From assembly GCA_964370445.1 (NCBI GenBank), contig CAYJJK010000108.1:1-7770 (forward strand): DNA of 7,770 bases, written 5' to 3'. Position 1 is the first letter of the stretch, and the number at the start of each line of letters is the position of its first letter. A model generated the notes under the pieces. That model searched no databases and had not been told where the DNA came from. It saw only the letters and a program-made list of their open reading frames with translations. This DNA comes from JAAYCI01 sp964370445 (GTDB lineage: Bacteria; Bacillota; Clostridia; Oscillospirales; Ruminococcaceae). This document shows positions 6,033-7,770 of the stretch, piece by piece. The position numbers and the translations under genes were made by a program.

Positions 6033-6071
6033 GATAAAAAAAGACGAAAATAAGCCAAATTTAAGAGAGCG

Positions 6072-6080
6072 TGATACAAG
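6072..6080 (+). promoter_or_regulatory. Possible extended -10 before the G1P dehydrogenase gene
   Basis: TGATACAAG at 6072-6080 is one base different from the extended -10 of the upstream regulator promoter (TGATACAAT). No good -35 lies 17 bases upstream. A second option is TTGTGA at 6111-6116 with TAATAC at 6134-6139, a poor -10. One of these, or an activator-dependent promoter bound by the AraC-type protein, could drive 6166-7711. Confidence 0.25.
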
Positions 6081-6165
6081 CATAAATTAAAATTTGTTAA
6101 AACCTGCATGTTGTGATTTTGCGTAAAAACCCTTAATACAACACAGCAAAGAGAGGAATAAATTC

Positions 6166-7356
6166 ATGAACCAGTATTTAAAACAGCCTATCGCCTGCAA
6201 TTGCGCACGCACACACAATGTACCTATTTCCCAAATTGATATGCAAATGTGGCAAAATAATCTTGCAGAAAAAATGCAAGCTGTTTTGGGTGGCACAAGG
6301 GCCCTGCTTTTATGCGATGAAAACACCGCCGCAGTTTTAGGCGATAAAGTGGCGCAACATTTACAAGATGCAGGTTGGACGCTTTCGGTGCGTCGATACG
6401 CTGTGGGTAATGTGCCTGTTGTGAACGATGAAACCGTGGTGGGTACGGCCATCTTTGACGCCGGCACAAAAATAGATGGTATCATTGCCGTGGGGGGCGG
6501 CACGATGACGGACTTAGGGCGGTTTATTGCCTCGCGCTTAAAGCTCCCCTTTGCCCTTGTGATGACTTGCCCGTCGATGGACGGTTATGCCTCAAATGTT
6601 GCGGGCATGATTATTGGAGGGGAAAAGAAGGTGCTGAAAGACTGCACCTACCCAAATGGCATTTTTTGCGATCTTAAGGTGATGGAAAAAGCACCAATGC
6701 CGCTAATTCTATCTGGCTTTGGTGATATGCTGGGCAAATGCACAGCATTGCCAGATTGGATACTGGCGCACCATTATAACGGCGATTATTACTGCCAAAT
6801 GATTGCAGACCTTGTAGAAGAAAGTAGCACAGCCTGTGTGCAGGCCGCAGAAGACATTATAAAGCGCAGCCCAAAAGCCATAGCCACTTTAACCGAGGCG
6901 CTTTGCCTAGCCGGTGTGACGATGGCATTGTGCGAAGATACACGACCGGCCTCCGGCAGCGAACACATTTTTTCTCATTACCAGGTGGAAGGCGCAGTAA
7001 AGCGTGGTGAGCAACCGCCGTCACATGGGGTCAGTGTTGCGTTTGGTACGTTGGTATCGGCGTATTTATATGAATACTTGCTTTGCGTGCAAAACAAGTG
7101 CGATATTAGTGCTGCAAGTGCTTTGTTGCAAGAAAAAGTGATAAGGCCAAATGAGGTGTTTCAGCTGCTGGAAAAAACAGGAATCGGTGGGTGTGTAGAC
7201 GATCACCTGCCAAATAAAGAGGCTTTGCACAGCATGATACAATCTGGGGCATCACCCAAAAAACGGTATACAATTGTGCGGTTTTTAAGCGATCATAATT
7301 TGCTTGAAGAAGCCATTATATACGTGCAAAATGCCATGGTTATGAAAGGGGAATGA
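6166..7356 (+). CDS. araM: sn-glycerol-1-phosphate dehydrogenase (AraM/EgsA type)
   Basis: A 396-residue member of the iron-alcohol-dehydrogenase/glycerol-1-phosphate dehydrogenase superfamily, close in length to Bacillus subtilis AraM (about 394). Known members reduce dihydroxyacetone phosphate to sn-glycerol 1-phosphate with NAD(P)H, using a bound metal. Motifs in order: nucleotide-binding AVGGGTMTDLGRF (108-120), PSMDGYASNVAG (136-147), GFGDMLGKCTALPDW (184-198), SGSEHIFSHY (263-272) and SHGVSVAFG (286-294). By analogy with the family, Asp187, His267 and His287 are the likely metal ligands, and all are present. AGAGGA at 6152-6157 precedes the ATG. YajC follows after one base. Next to a polyol PTS and a PocR-type regulator it might act on another polyol phosphate; the family call is strong, the exact substrate is inferred. 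Confidence 0.9.
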   Translation: MNQYLKQPIACNCARTHNVPISQIDMQMWQNNLAEKMQAVLGGTRALLLCDENTAAVLGDKVAQHLQDAGWTLSVRRYAVGNVPVVNDETVVGTAIFDAGTKIDGIIAVGGGTMTDLGRFIASRLKLPFALVMTCPSMDGYASNVAGMIIGGEKKVLKDCTYPNGIFCDLKVMEKAPMPLILSGFGDMLGKCTALPDWILAHHYNGDYYCQMIADLVEESSTACVQAAEDIIKRSPKAIATLTEALCLAGVTMALCEDTRPASGSEHIFSHYQVEGAVKRGEQPPSHGVSVAFGTLVSAYLYEYLLCVQNKCDISAASALLQEKVIRPNEVFQLLEKTGIGGCVDDHLPNKEALHSMIQSGASPKKRYTIVRFLSDHNLLEEAIIYVQNAMVMKGE

Positions 7357-7357
7357 T

Positions 7358-7711
7358 ATGACAAACCAAATGATAAGCGCCGCGTTTTTAAACAGTGAAT
7401 CTCAGGTGGGCACCGCTTATGCAGTGATGTTGGTGCTGTTGATTGCGGTATTGGTGATTTTCTTTTTGATTCCAGACCGCCGCCGCCGTCGCGCATTAAA
7501 TGAAATGAGAGCGGGACTGAAACAGGGCGATAGGGTGGTGACACAAGCAGGTATTCACGGAATGGTGCTAAGTGTTTCCGAAAGCACTGTAATCTTGGAG
7601 GTGGGCAACACCAAAACACAGCTAGAGGTTGCGTTGTGGGGCATTGAGAGCCTAGAAGGTCAGGGCAAAAAGAAAGGCTTTTTACGCGATGTTGATGTGA
7701 GTCGAAAGTAA
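7358..7711 (+). CDS. yajC: YajC, Sec translocase accessory subunit
   Basis: YajC is a small inner-membrane protein that associates with SecDF and the SecYEG channel. This one has 117 residues, near the long end for the family. A single membrane helix spans about residues 19-38, followed by the basic stretch DRRRRR (40-45). The soluble part shows the family pattern LKQGDRVVTQAGIHGMVLSV (54-73) and then a beta-rich segment, STVILEVGNTKTQLEV. The usual second Gly of TxGG is Ala66 here. AAAGGGG (7345-7351) lies inside the end of the upstream dehydrogenase gene, 6 bases before the ATG. The one-base gap suggests translational coupling. In many bacteria secD and secF follow; here the window ends before that can be seen. 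Confidence 0.9.
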   Translation: MTNQMISAAFLNSESQVGTAYAVMLVLLIAVLVIFFLIPDRRRRRALNEMRAGLKQGDRVVTQAGIHGMVLSVSESTVILEVGNTKTQLEVALWGIESLEGQGKKKGFLRDVDVSRK

Positions 7712-7722
7712 AGCTGCAAATA

Positions 7723-7751
7723 TTTAAAAAGTGTGATGTGTGTGATATACT
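7723..7751 (+). promoter_or_regulatory. Candidate promoter for a gene beyond the window
   Basis: TTTAAA (7723-7728), 17 bases, then TATACT (7746-7751), with TG at 7743-7744 as an extended -10. The -35 matches four of six and the -10 five of six. It starts 12 bases after yajC and would drive a gene to the right of the window. If real, the next gene is not purely part of the yajC transcript. Confidence 0.5.
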
Positions 7752-7770
7752 AGGGGATGTCGATACCACT

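Noticed and set aside
7235..7243. TGATACAAT inside the dehydrogenase gene as a yajC promoter
   Set aside because: The -35 position is poor and the sequence is part of a conserved-length coding frame; kept only as a coincidence unless start mapping shows otherwise.
1..7770. CRISPR, tRNA, rRNA, insertion sequence, prophage or toxin-antitoxin content
   Set aside because: No regularly spaced repeats, transposase or integrase motifs, cloverleaf-like sequences or small paired genes were seen on either strand.

Overview
This 7.8-kb window looks like chromosomal DNA from a low-to-medium-GC member of the Bacillota, probably an anaerobic Clostridia-type bacterium. The reasons are the strong AGGAGG-type ribosome sites, an HPr with both the catalytic His and the regulatory Ser of Gram-positive HPr, a PocR/AraC-type regulator, a bacterial AraM-type glycerol-1-phosphate dehydrogenase and YajC. 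All seven recognisable genes are on the + strand. I cannot name the species. I see no rRNA, tRNA, IS element, phage gene or CRISPR array.

Region 1 (1-4460) is a sugar/polyol phosphotransferase (PTS) block. It holds a galactitol-family EIIC permease (27-1484), a 243-bp intergenic region with several inverted repeats, a GntR/HutC-type regulator with a UTRA effector domain (1728-2420), PTS Enzyme I (2461-4179) and HPr (4194-4460, TTG start). The window begins 14 bases after a possible stop codon of an upstream gene, perhaps the EIIB partner. Enzyme I and HPr carry the general phosphoryl transfer steps (PEP to EI-His189 to HPr-His15), and the EIIC would be the membrane channel. The order EI then HPr is the reverse of the common ptsH-ptsI operon, and the pair sits beside one EIIC and one regulator, so it may be a dedicated relay.

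Region 2 (4461-5981) starts with a 315-bp non-coding stretch. It has a good promoter (TTGAAA, 17 bases, TACAAT, with an extended -10) and a long hairpin in the leader. The leader precedes a 401-residue AraC-family regulator with an N-terminal Cys-rich PocR-like sensory domain.

Region 3 (5982-7770) holds a 184-bp gap, an AraM/EgsA-type NAD(P)-dependent sn-glycerol-1-phosphate dehydrogenase (6166-7356), and YajC, the SecDF-associated subunit (7358-7711), only one base after it. A candidate promoter near the right edge points at a gene outside the window.

The most economical reading is polyol uptake by PTS, two ligand-responsive regulators and a polyol-phosphate-type dehydrogenase, ending in a housekeeping secretion gene. 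No individual gene is of an unknown family. The points worth a second look are the reversed and possibly dedicated EI-HPr pair, an unusually acidic recognition helix in the GntR protein, substitutions around the EI active-site Cys, the cysteine array of the PocR-like domain, and two strong non-coding dyads.
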